Shown here: positions 43,213 through 50,843 of the stretch, piece after piece | Layout of the letters: each line of letters starts with the position of its first letter | Numbering within the stretch: the stretch's first letter is position 1 | Origin: Mycobacterium sp. IS-1496 | GTDB taxonomy: Bacteria; Actinomycetota; Actinomycetes; Mycobacteriales; Mycobacteriaceae | Direction of reading: 5' to 3' | Assembly (NCBI RefSeq): GCF_001499995.1 | Contig: NZ_LQIU01000002.1 | Span: 62,001-126,000 of the forward strand | Length of the DNA stretch: 64,000 nt | Program-made: the position numbers and the translations under genes | Notes under the pieces: model-generated | What the model saw: only the letters and a program-made list of their open reading frames with translations | The model's database searches: none | Told to the model about the DNA's origin: nothing

Positions 43213-44535
43213 TCAGGGATGGCGTTCGACGACACCACGAAGCGTCGTGTCCCGGACGTGGATCAGTGCCTGACGTGTCCCCAGGTCACGGAGGATGTTC
43301 TCGGGGACCCAGCCGATTCCGATGACGCCGCGCGCCAGGAGATCGTTCGGCGGGCTGTCGACCCGTATCTCGCCGGACCGTATCCCCTCGGACAAGAGGT
43401 TTCTCATCTGCCGCACGCGTTTGGAGAACAACCACCCGGGGTTGGGCGTACCCGGAGGGGACTGTCGCATCCATGCCAGCTGGATGCGGAACTCGTCGCC
43501 GAAGCGGTCCAGCGCATTGGTGTTGATCCAGCTCAGTGCGTCCAGCTTCTCGATCGACGTCGCATCGGCGCCCAGCACTTCGGTCCAGCCCATCGCGATC
43601 TTCTCGCCGAAGGACCGCATGATCGAGGCGAGCAGCTCGTCCTTGGAACCGATCAGCCGGTACACGGTGCCGGTGCCCATGCCGGCTGCCGAGGCGATGT
43701 CGCGGATGGTGGTGACCTCGTAACCCCTGCGTCCGAACTCCGCACGGGCGACCGCGCGCACGTGTGCCGCCTTGCCGTCCGCCTCGGTCTCGCCGTCCTC
43801 ACTCCACGACTGCACGACGGCGTCGGCGGCCAGGAACGCAGCCGATCGATCCAGACTCTGATCCGTCGGCGGCTCGACTGCCAGACCCTCGAGCACGATT
43901 CGGGTCAGGAGGGTGGCCACCTTCTCGGCGGGCGAGTTCTGCCGGATGACGTCGAGACCGGCCTGCAGCATCGTCTGGACCATCCGGTCCGCCAGCACCG
44001 GTAGGTCGACGTCGGACCTGAGGTAGCCGCTCCACCTGGCTGCACGCAGCGTCTGCAGCATGGCCTGCAGGATCGCCGTGGGTCTGCGCTGCGCGAGGGC
44101 GGCGAGTTCCGGATTGGAGCTGCGACCCTCGTAGAACGACATCTGCAGGGCGGCGCGGTGGGTCACGGCGCACTGCGCGATCGCGGCGCTCAACTCGACG
44201 ATCCGGTCGAAGGCGGAGTGTGAGATGGGGTCGTCCAATTTGAGCTGGGCGAGTTCGGCGATCCGGTCGAGGTCGGCGTGATAGCGCCGAAGCAGTTCGA
44301 CCAGGATCGACTCTTTGGATTCGAAGTGGTGGTAGAGGCTTCCGGGCAGGATGCCTGCGGCGTCCGCGATCTCCTGCAGGGAGGTGCGCAAACCGGACGT
44401 GGCGATCAGCGATGCCGCGGTCTGCAGGATCTCGGTGCGGCGCGAGCCGTCGTCGTACGCGTTGCCCGCCTCGGATCCGAGGTTGGAGGCGCGTTTCGCC
44501 GTACTGCGTCTCGGCGTCAAGGTAGGACGCTCCAC
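43213..44535 (-). CDS. Tandem-TetR transcriptional regulator (Mce3R-like architecture)
   Basis: GTG at 44535, with GGAG 4 bp upstream, gives 440 residues; TTG 44562 is an alternative. Two complete TetR domains are present: HTH at about 32-76 (R-R-T-E-I-L-Q-T-A-A...S-L-Y-H-H-F-E-S-K-E-S) and again at 256-302 (A-A-G-M-G-T-G-T-V-Y-R-L-I-G-S-K-D-E-L-L), each with its own helical ligand domain. M. tuberculosis Mce3R has the same tandem layout and represses mce3 and fadE17/fadE18-mel2 genes. Self-operator and operators elsewhere in the cluster suggest this is the master regulator. Confidence 0.85.
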   Translation of the reverse strand: MERPTLTPRRSTAKRASNLGSEAGNAYDDGSRRTEILQTAASLIATSGLRTSLQEIADAAGILPGSLYHHFESKESILVELLRRYHADLDRIAELAQLKLDDPISHSAFDRIVELSAAIAQCAVTHRAALQMSFYEGRSSNPELAALAQRRPTAILQAMLQTLRAARWSGYLRSDVDLPVLADRMVQTMLQAGLDVIRQNSPAEKVATLLTRIVLEGLAVEPPTDQSLDRSAAFLAADAVVQSWSEDGETEADGKAAHVRAVARAEFGRRGYEVTTIRDIASAAGMGTGTVYRLIGSKDELLASIMRSFGEKIAMGWTEVLGADATSIEKLDALSWINTNALDRFGDEFRIQLAWMRQSPPGTPNPGWLFSKRVRQMRNLLSEGIRSGEIRVDSPPNDLLARGVIGIGWVPENILRDLGTRQALIHVRDTTLRGVVERHP

Positions 44536-44582
44536 GACTCCGCCAATGACCTCGACTCCCAACGCGGGCGCTCGTCCCTCTG

Positions 44583-44596
44583 ACCGAATATTTGGT
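44583..44596 (+). promoter_or_regulatory. Putative tandem-TetR operator, strong copy 4 (autoregulatory)
   Basis: ACCGAATATTTGGT matches AACAAATATTTGGT in 12 of 14 positions; its ATATTTGGT half is identical to the other strong copies. It sits 48 bp upstream of the regulator's GTG, or 21 bp upstream of its TTG, the position expected for autorepression. Confidence 0.62.
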
Positions 44597-44743
44597 GGAA
44601 TGCTACCAGATCATGGGTGGTCGGAGGGCCTCCTGCCTGCTGAAACATCGGGCTTCGGCCAGATTCTGGAAGATTCGTTTGGGAGAACGTGTTCCGTTGG
44701 GGGCACGACCGGGACCACGGAAGCGGTGCCCGGCCGGGTCGGT

Positions 44744-44757
44744 ACCAAACTTTTGTC
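44744..44757 (-). promoter_or_regulatory. Putative operator, degenerate copy near the mycofactocin SDR
   Basis: On the minus strand this reads GACAAAAGTTTGGT, matching the consensus in 11 of 14 positions. It lies 94 bp upstream of the SDR start. Weakest of the series. Confidence 0.3.
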
Positions 44758-44850
44758 CCACAAACCCTTGCCTCCCCTCGCCCGAGTGGCATAGTTTCGC
44801 ATCGTTCGAGCGCGGGAGTCGGCTCGCGTCTCATGGACATCGGAGGATGC

Positions 44851-45729
44851 ATGACCGGAAAGCTCGACGGCAAGGTCGCTTTCATCACCGGCGCCGCCCG
44901 CGGGCAGGGTCGCGCGCACGCCATCGCGATGGCCAGGGAGGGCGCCGACATCATCGCGGTCGACATCTGCCGTGACATCCCGTCCAACCCGTACCCGTTG
45001 GCGACCCCGGACGATCTCGCCGAGACCGAGCGTTCCGTCAAGGAGATCGGCAGGCGCGTCGTCGCGCGGATCGCCGACGTCAGGGAACGCCACGAACTGC
45101 GCGACGCCGTCGAGGCCGGGCTGGCGGACCTCGGCAGGATCGACATCGTCGTCGCCAACGCGGGAATCCTCCCGATGGCGATGGGCAACCCCGACCCCAT
45201 GGGTTTCGTCGACGCGTCCGACGTCGACCTGCTGGGGGTGATGAACACCGTCGCGGTCGCCATCCCGCACCTACCCGACGGTGCCTCGATCATCGTCACC
45301 GGCTCCACTGCGGGCATGATCCGTGGCACCACGACCAGCCCGGACATGGGTCCCGGTGGCGCCGGCTACGGGTGGAGCAAGCGCATCGTGATGGAGTACG
45401 TCGACGAGATGTGTCTTCACCTGGCGCCGAGGATGATTCGCATCAACGCGATCCACCCGACGAACTGCAACACCCACCTGCTGCAGAACGAGGGCATGTA
45501 CGGCGTGTTCCGGCCCGATCTGACCGCCGAGGGCAAAAAGCCCACCCGCGAGGACGCCGAACCGGTGTTCACGATCTTCCAGGCCATGCCGATCCCGTAC
45601 ATCGAGCCGGAGGACATGGCCAACCTCGGGGTGTTCCTCGCCAGCGACGACAGCCGCTACATCACCGGACAGCACATCCGCGTCGACGCCGGCTCGCTGC
45701 TGAAGTGGCCCAACGGACCGGGCGGTTAG
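44851..45729 (+). CDS. Mycofactocin-coupled SDR-family oxidoreductase
   Basis: ATG at 44851, behind CGGAGG, gives 292 residues. The opening L-D-G-K-V-A-F-I-T-G-A-A-R-G-Q-G-R-A-H-A with A-D-I-I-A-V-D-I-C is the signature of SDRs that use mycofactocin and hold non-exchangeable NAD. Tyr173 and Lys177 in Y-G-W-S-K are catalytic. The ~20 extra residues after the Rossmann helix are typical of this class. It would oxidise alcohols produced by P450s. It overlaps the convergent TetR gene by 4 bp. Confidence 0.88.
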   Translation: MTGKLDGKVAFITGAARGQGRAHAIAMAREGADIIAVDICRDIPSNPYPLATPDDLAETERSVKEIGRRVVARIADVRERHELRDAVEAGLADLGRIDIVVANAGILPMAMGNPDPMGFVDASDVDLLGVMNTVAVAIPHLPDGASIIVTGSTAGMIRGTTTSPDMGPGGAGYGWSKRIVMEYVDEMCLHLAPRMIRINAIHPTNCNTHLLQNEGMYGVFRPDLTAEGKKPTREDAEPVFTIFQAMPIPYIEPEDMANLGVFLASDDSRYITGQHIRVDAGSLLKWPNGPGG

Positions 45730-46382
45730 GGCCGGTGCAGGAACCCGTGCAGGATCGCCTGGACGAGTTCCTCGACGATGGCCTCGCGTGACGGGGGACT
45801 GCTGCCGAAGAACGTCGAACGCAGCGCGACCATCCCGACGACCATCGCCACCGTCGAATGGGCGGGCAGGTCCGGCTGGTTGGACCGAAGGCCGCGCAAG
45901 CGCACACCCTCGGCGCTGATGCGGCCGAGCATGCTCAGTGCGCGCCGGATGTCGGCGATGCCCGCGGCCTCGATGTCCTCGTCGCCGAGCCCGTCCGACG
46001 CGACGAGCGTCAGCAACAGGCCCCGGTTCTCGACGAGCGTGTCGTAAAGATGGCCGACGAACTGCCGCGCCAAGTCGACCTCGTCGGTCTCCTCGGGAAC
46101 GACGGCCTGCCAGGTCTGCGCGAAGTCGTCGAGGAAGCTCGTGAACGGCACCACGAGGGCTTCCCGGAACAGTCCCGCCTTCGAGCCGAAATGGCGAAAT
46201 AGCAGGTACTCGCTGACGCCGGCAGCCTCGGCGATCTCGCGGGTGGTGGTACTGCGATAGTCCTTGCGCGCGAACAGATCACGGGCGGCATCGAGAAGCA
46301 GGCGACGGGCCTCGCCGCGGGGCCGGCGGCCGGCCTGGACCGGGACCGCGGTCTGCTTGTCTGACGACGTTCGTTCGGACAC
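45726..46382 (-). CDS. TetR/AcrR family transcriptional regulator
   Basis: The 218-residue product (GTG start at 46382) has a standard HTH at about residues 46-68 (T-T-R-E-I-A-E-A-A-G-V-S-E-Y-L-L-F-R-H-F-G-S-K). A helical ligand-binding domain follows. It is divergent from the small-ORF/AveC-like/P450 operon, and a strong inverted repeat lies between them (46419-46440), so it probably represses itself and that operon. The ligand is unknown. Confidence 0.9.
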   Translation of the reverse strand: MSERTSSDKQTAVPVQAGRRPRGEARRLLLDAARDLFARKDYRSTTTREIAEAAGVSEYLLFRHFGSKAGLFREALVVPFTSFLDDFAQTWQAVVPEETDEVDLARQFVGHLYDTLVENRGLLLTLVASDGLGDEDIEAAGIADIRRALSMLGRISAEGVRLRGLRSNQPDLPAHSTVAMVVGMVALRSTFFGSSPPSREAIVEELVQAILHGFLHRP

Positions 46383-46418
46383 CGTTGTTCACCCTAGTCG
46401 GCCCTTGACCTTCTCCCT

Positions 46419-46440
46419 TGTAATAGTGTCCACTATTACA
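46419..46440. promoter_or_regulatory. Perfect-arm palindromic operator of the TetR/AveC-P450 promoter region
   Basis: TGTAATAGTG (46419-46428), TC, CACTATTACA (46431-46440) form 10-bp perfect inverted arms. It is 37 bp from the TetR start and 24 bp from the small-ORF start, ideal for a TetR dimer to control both. The AT-rich palindrome stands out in this high-GC sequence. Confidence 0.82.
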
Positions 46441-46463
46441 CATCGTCGGAGAAAGGGGCTGCC

Positions 46464-46574
46464 GTGGGTGCGGTCATCATGCTCGGCACGCTGTTCGGGC
46501 TCATGGTGCTCATCGTCGGGGCGATCGTCTACGTCGACCCGGAAGCGCGGGACCGCGACGGGCGTGAACGATGA
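46464..46574 (+). CDS. Small membrane protein upstream of the AveC-like gene
   Basis: A 36-residue frame from GTG 46464 behind GAAAGGGG. The peptide is M-G-A-V-I-M-L-G-T-L-F-G-L-M-V-L-I-V-G-A, then I-V-Y-V-D-P-E-A-R and a charged tail. The hydrophobic N-terminal segment (about residues 4-24) predicts one membrane helix. The stop overlaps the ATG of the AveC-like gene (ATGA), so translation is coupled. It is too short for routine gene calling. It may be a subunit or regulator of the AveC-like protein. Confidence 0.6.
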   Translation: MGAVIMLGTLFGLMVLIVGAIVYVDPEARDRDGRER

Positions 46575-47359
46575 GCACCGAACTCACACCGGCCCTGATC
46601 GCCGGCCTGGCCTTCGCCTACGTCGGTGGACTCGTGTTTCTGGGCGTCGGTGTGGTGCTGAGCCTGCGGCGCGGCCGCCTCCATCCGCTGCTGCTGGTGT
46701 CGATCTCGGCGATCTCGTTCTCGTGGATCGAGGCGCCGTACGACTGGGCGGTGTACGCACAGTTCCCGCCCGCGCTCCCGCGGATGCCCTCGTGGTGGCC
46801 GCTGAACATGACCTGGGGCGGCGGCCTGCCGTCCGCGGTGCCTGTCGGATACATCGCCTACTTCGTGCTGCCTGCGGTGATCGGCGCAGCGCTCGGCCGG
46901 CGGCTGATCGCGCGGTTCGGCTGGCGCAGGCCACAGACGCTCCTGGCCGTCGGCCTGCTCGTCGGGTTCTGCTGGGCCCTGTTCTTCAACGGGTTCTTCG
47001 GTCCCCGAATGGGAGTCTTCTACTACGGATACGTCATACCCGGACTCGCGATCTTCGAGGGGAGCAAGTTCCAGTACCCCGTCTACGACGCCATCGCGAT
47101 GGGCATCCAGATGATGGTGTTCACCTACCTTCTCGGACGCACCGACGCCCAGGGGCGCAACATCATCGAGTCATGGGCCGACCGGGTCTCCAAGACCCGG
47201 GTGCAGTCCGCGGCCATGTCGATCCTCGCCGTGGTCGTCGTCGGCCACGCCGTGTACGGCGCCGTCTTCGCCCCACACCTCGTGACCAAGCTCCGCGGCG
47301 ACGTGACATCGGGACCGACCGAACAGTTGTTCCCCGGCGTGCCCAACCAACCTCGATGA
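46571..47359 (+). CDS. AveC-like (spirocyclase family) integral membrane protein
   Basis: A 262-residue, about six-helix membrane protein. F-S-W-I-E-A-P-Y-D-W-A-V-Y near residues 55-70 and E-G-S-K-F-Q-Y-P-V-Y-D-A near 160-170 correspond to motifs of the longer AveC-like protein at 35928-37064. ATG overlaps the small ORF's stop, and its own stop abuts the P450 start. The second AveC-P450 neighbourhood in this window suggests the family works with P450 oxidation of hydrophobic compounds. Biochemical role unknown. Confidence 0.75.
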   Translation: MSTELTPALIAGLAFAYVGGLVFLGVGVVLSLRRGRLHPLLLVSISAISFSWIEAPYDWAVYAQFPPALPRMPSWWPLNMTWGGGLPSAVPVGYIAYFVLPAVIGAALGRRLIARFGWRRPQTLLAVGLLVGFCWALFFNGFFGPRMGVFYYGYVIPGLAIFEGSKFQYPVYDAIAMGIQMMVFTYLLGRTDAQGRNIIESWADRVSKTRVQSAAMSILAVVVVGHAVYGAVFAPHLVTKLRGDVTSGPTEQLFPGVPNQPR

Positions 47360-47367
47360 GGACTCCC

Positions 47368-48573
47368 ATGACCATTGATCCCGCGGTCGAGTTGTACTAC
47401 GACCCCTTCGATTTCGCGATCGACGACGACCCGTACCCGATCTGGAAGCGGATGCGCGCCGAGGCGCCGCTGTACTTCAACAGCAAGTACGGCTTCTACG
47501 CGCTCAGTCGCTTCGACGATGTCGTCCGTGCGCTGCCGGACTGGGAGACCTACCGGTCGGGCCGGGGGACCACGGCGGACATCTTGTTCAGCGGCATCGA
47601 GGTGCCGCCGGGGATCCTCCTCTGGGAGGACCCGCCCCTGCACGATCTGCACCGGCGGCTGCTCTCCAGGGTCTTTACTCCCCGCCGGATGCTGGCCGTC
47701 GAGGACCTTGTTCGCGGATTTTGTTCGCGCGCACTGGATCCGCTGCAGGCCGCCGACGGCTTCGACTTCGTCGTCGATCTCGGCGCGATCATGCCGATGC
47801 GCACGATCGGGTACCTGCTGGGGATCCCCGAGGAGGGGCAACAGCAGATCCGCGACCTCAACGACAAGAGCATCACCGTCGGCTCGCAGGGCGATGGCGC
47901 CGGCGAGGTCAGCCAGACGATCTTCGAGGAGTCGCTCGGCGTCTTCGCGGAGTACATCGAATGGCGGGCGACCCATCCCTCCGACGACCTGATGACAGAG
48001 CTGCTCAACGCGGAGATCGAGGAACCCGGCGGGACACGCCGACTGCTCGACCGCACCGAGGTCCTCGCGTACACCGCGATGATCGCCGGCGCGGGCAACG
48101 AGACGACGGCACGGCTCATCGGGTTCATGGGTCAGCTGCTCGGCGAACACCCCGAGCAGCGGCGGGAACTCGTCAGGGACCCGTCGCTCATCCCCTCGGC
48201 GGTGGAGGAGACGCTCCGTTACGAGCCGCCGTCGCCGGTGCAGGCGCGTTATGTCGCACGCGACGTCGAACTGTACGGGCAGACGGTCACCGAGGGCTCG
48301 TACATGCTGTTGCTCAACGGGTCGGCCAATCGGGACGAGACACGGTTCGCCGATCCCGACCGCTACGACATCCACCGACAGGGCGGACACCTGAGTTTCG
48401 GGCAGGGGCTGCATTTCTGTCTGGGGTCGGCCCTGGCCAGGCTCGAGGCGCGGGTGGCCTTCGAGGAAGTCCTCAAACGGTGGACGGACTGGGAGGTCGA
48501 CTACGGCAACGCGACCAGGGCGCGTACGTCGAGTGTGCGGGGTTGGGCGAAGCTGCCGGTCAGGACGGGCTGA
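47368..48573 (+). CDS. Cytochrome P450
   Basis: ATG at 47368 lies behind GAGGA; ATG 47356, which overlaps the previous stop, would add four residues. The 401-residue product has I-helix A-G-A-G-N-E-T-T, ExxR E-T-L-R and heme loop F-G-Q-G-L-H-F-C-L-G with Cys at 351. It is a close paralogue of the P450 at 23323-24513, with similarity along the whole length. Third gene of the TetR-controlled operon. Likely substrate is a compound handled by the AveC-like protein. Confidence 0.93.
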   Translation: MTIDPAVELYYDPFDFAIDDDPYPIWKRMRAEAPLYFNSKYGFYALSRFDDVVRALPDWETYRSGRGTTADILFSGIEVPPGILLWEDPPLHDLHRRLLSRVFTPRRMLAVEDLVRGFCSRALDPLQAADGFDFVVDLGAIMPMRTIGYLLGIPEEGQQQIRDLNDKSITVGSQGDGAGEVSQTIFEESLGVFAEYIEWRATHPSDDLMTELLNAEIEEPGGTRRLLDRTEVLAYTAMIAGAGNETTARLIGFMGQLLGEHPEQRRELVRDPSLIPSAVEETLRYEPPSPVQARYVARDVELYGQTVTEGSYMLLLNGSANRDETRFADPDRYDIHRQGGHLSFGQGLHFCLGSALARLEARVAFEEVLKRWTDWEVDYGNATRARTSSVRGWAKLPVRTG

Positions 48574-48588
48574 CCGCCCGTTCGCCCG

Positions 48589-49617
48589 TCAGGCGTTCGC
48601 GCCGTCGACCGCCTCGAGGACGGCCGCGGCGGTGGACGGGTCGGTCACCAGTTGGTTGAAGTAGCCGCCGCGGGCGCCGGCGATGATGGAGGACACCTTG
48701 TCGCCGCCCACCGCCACCGCGATGGTCACGGGGACGTGGCGCAGTGCGTCGAGTTCGACGGCGATCAGGCGGTCGCTGCCCTCGAACTCGACTTCCTCAC
48801 CGTCGCGGTCGTAGAAGCGTGAGCACACGTCGCCCACGGCGGCGCGCAGTGAATTCGACCGAGTCGGGACGAACTGCGGGATGTCCGAACGCATCAACGG
48901 CGGCGCACCGACGCCCATCAGCGCGCAGCGGGCGTGCGGCCACAGGTGCAGGACGCGTTGGATGCTCGGATCCTTGAGCAGCGACGGATACAGGTCCGGT
49001 CCGGGCAGCGCGGGGGCGAACAGGTAGTTCGGCCTGCCGTTGACCCGGTTGGCGACCCGCCTGGTGATCTCGTTGGTCTGGTACCACTCCTCGGGCTGGT
49101 CGTTGCCGCCGACCGTGGGCGCCACCAGCACCCCCGGCAACGGCACGAGGTCGTACTGGGACACCTCGTACACCGTCCGCCCGCTCGACACCAGCAACAC
49201 ATCTCCGGGTAGCAGCCCCGCCCCGGCCAGCGCCCGTCCCACCGCAGGCGCCAGCGCCGCGCCCATCACGTCGACGATGCCGCGGCCGGGCCCCGGTTGG
49301 GGCAGTGGGTGGCTGAGGAAGACCGTCGTCAGGGACAGCGCGCGGGCCACCCGGTCGGCGAGGTCACCGGATGCGACCTCCGCGGGCGGGACCACCTCGA
49401 TGCGCACGATGCCGCGCCGCTTGGCCTCGGCGAGCAGGCGGCTCACCGTCGCCCTGCTGGTGCCGAGTTGCGTCGCCACTTCGGCCTGGGTGGCGTCCTC
49501 GGTGTAGTACAGCTTCGCCGCGGCATAGAGCAGCGAAGCGGGGAAATGGCCGGCGTCGGCGTCCGGGGCGGGACTGTCGACGCCGGTCGGAGACGCGGGC
49601 TGTGCGGACCGGGGCAC
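48589..49617 (-). CDS. SorC-family sugar-responsive transcriptional regulator
   Basis: GTG at 49617 gives 342 residues; the frame is open further upstream and a GTG at 49641 is possible. HTH at about residues 43-64 (T-Q-A-E-V-A-T-Q-L-G-T-S-R-A-T-V-S-R-L-L). A C-terminal sugar-binding domain follows with V-S-S-G-R-T-V-Y-E, G-V-G-A-P-P and A-V-G-G-D-K-V-S-S-I motifs. SorC regulators respond to phosphorylated sugars. It is divergent from the polyol operon with repeated GAACAGAT sites between them, so it most likely controls that operon. Confidence 0.88.
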   Translation of the reverse strand: MPRSAQPASPTGVDSPAPDADAGHFPASLLYAAAKLYYTEDATQAEVATQLGTSRATVSRLLAEAKRRGIVRIEVVPPAEVASGDLADRVARALSLTTVFLSHPLPQPGPGRGIVDVMGAALAPAVGRALAGAGLLPGDVLLVSSGRTVYEVSQYDLVPLPGVLVAPTVGGNDQPEEWYQTNEITRRVANRVNGRPNYLFAPALPGPDLYPSLLKDPSIQRVLHLWPHARCALMGVGAPPLMRSDIPQFVPTRSNSLRAAVGDVCSRFYDRDGEEVEFEGSDRLIAVELDALRHVPVTIAVAVGGDKVSSIIAGARGGYFNQLVTDPSTAAAVLEAVDGANA

Positions 49618-49649
49618 GCCAAGAAGTATGACATTGAACACCTGAAGCT

Positions 49650-49685
49650 GAACAGATTTTCCCTGAACAGATGTTCTGGACAGAT
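49650..49685. promoter_or_regulatory. Repeated GAACAGAT operator region of the polyol operon
   Basis: GAACAGAT occurs at 49650-49657 and 49665-49672, with GGACAGAT at 49678-49685. The middle copy also forms an inverted repeat, GAACA-GA-TGTTC, at 49665-49676. The region lies between the SorC gene and the alcohol dehydrogenase start. I infer it is the SorC binding site. Confidence 0.6.
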
Positions 49686-49734
49686 GTGCACAGCATTGGT
49701 TAGTGTGAGCGCAGCCACACGAGAGGAACCGCTG

Positions 49735-50823
49735 ATGCCCGATCAGATCCCGGAGAAGATGCAGGCCGTGGTCTGCCACGGACCGCGCGACTACCGGCTC
49801 GAGGAGATCGCCGTCCCGCAGCGCGGACCCGGGGAGGCCCTGATCAAGGTCGAAGCAGTCGGCATCTGCGCCAGCGACCTCAAGTGCTACCACGGCGCGG
49901 CGAAGTTCTGGGGAGACGAGAACCGCCCCGCATGGGCCGAGACCATGGTGATCCCCGGCCACGAATTCGTCGGCACGGTGGTCGAACTCGACGACGATGC
50001 GGCCCAGCGGTGGGGGATCGCCGTCGGCGACCGGGTGGTCTCCGAGCAGATCGTGCCGTGCTGGGAGTGCCGCTTCTGCAAGCGCGGCCAGTACCACATG
50101 TGCCAGCCGCACGACCTGTACGGCTTCAAGCGCCGCACCCCTGGGGCGATGGCGAGCTACATGGTCTACCCGGCGGAAGCGCTGGTGCACAAGGTCTCCA
50201 AAGACATCAAGCCCCACCACGCCGCCTTCGCCGAACCGCTGTCGTGCTCCCTGCACGCGGTCGAACGCGCCCAGATCATGTTCGAGGACACCGTCGTCGT
50301 GGCGGGTTGCGGGCCGATCGGCCTGGGCATGATCGCCGGCGCCAGGGCCAAGAACCCGATGCACGTCATCGCGCTCGACCTGGCGCCCGAGAAACTCGAA
50401 CTGGCCAAGAAGTGCGGCGCCGACATCACGATCAACATCGCCGAACAGGATCCGGTGGCGATCGTCAAGGAGCTCACCGACGGCTACGGCGCCGACGTCT
50501 ACCTCGAGGGCACCGGTCACACGGCGGCGGTTCCCCAGGGGCTCAACCTGCTGCGCAAGCTCGGCCGCTACGTCGAGTACGGGGTGTTCGGCAGCGACGT
50601 CACCGTCGACTGGAGCATCATCAGCGACGATAAGGAACTCGACGTGCTCGGCGCGCATCTCGGGCCGTACTGCTGGCCGGCCGCCATCAAGATGATCGAG
50701 TCCGGTGTCCTGCCCATGGACGAGATCTGCACACATCAGTTGCCGCTCAACGACTTCCAGAAGGGTCTCGACCTGGTCGCGAGCGGTAAAGAGTCGGTCA
50801 AGGTCTCGCTGATCCCCGCCTGA
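49735..50823 (+). CDS. eltD: Zinc-dependent alcohol dehydrogenase, probable erythritol/L-threitol dehydrogenase
   Basis: ATG at 49735 behind GAGAGGA; 362 residues. The catalytic zinc ligands are Cys45, His76 and Glu77 (G-H-E), and structural-zinc Cys are 109, 112, 115 and 123. The NAD loop is G-C-G-P-I-G at 191-196. Medium-chain dehydrogenase of the sorbitol/polyol type. First gene of an operon with a polyol ABC transporter, DhaK-like kinase and RpiB-like isomerase, the composition known from M. smegmatis, where EltD oxidises erythritol and L-threitol to erythrulose. Assignment by context; the enzyme could favour a related tetritol. Confidence 0.82.
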   Translation: MPDQIPEKMQAVVCHGPRDYRLEEIAVPQRGPGEALIKVEAVGICASDLKCYHGAAKFWGDENRPAWAETMVIPGHEFVGTVVELDDDAAQRWGIAVGDRVVSEQIVPCWECRFCKRGQYHMCQPHDLYGFKRRTPGAMASYMVYPAEALVHKVSKDIKPHHAAFAEPLSCSLHAVERAQIMFEDTVVVAGCGPIGLGMIAGARAKNPMHVIALDLAPEKLELAKKCGADITINIAEQDPVAIVKELTDGYGADVYLEGTGHTAAVPQGLNLLRKLGRYVEYGVFGSDVTVDWSIISDDKELDVLGAHLGPYCWPAAIKMIESGVLPMDEICTHQLPLNDFQKGLDLVASGKESVKVSLIPA

Positions 50824-50843
50824 GAGCCGAAGGAAAACACCAC

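Noticed and set aside
48571..48595. Possible hairpin CTGAC...GTCAG after the P450 at 48573
   Set aside because: Only a five-base stem, too weak to call.
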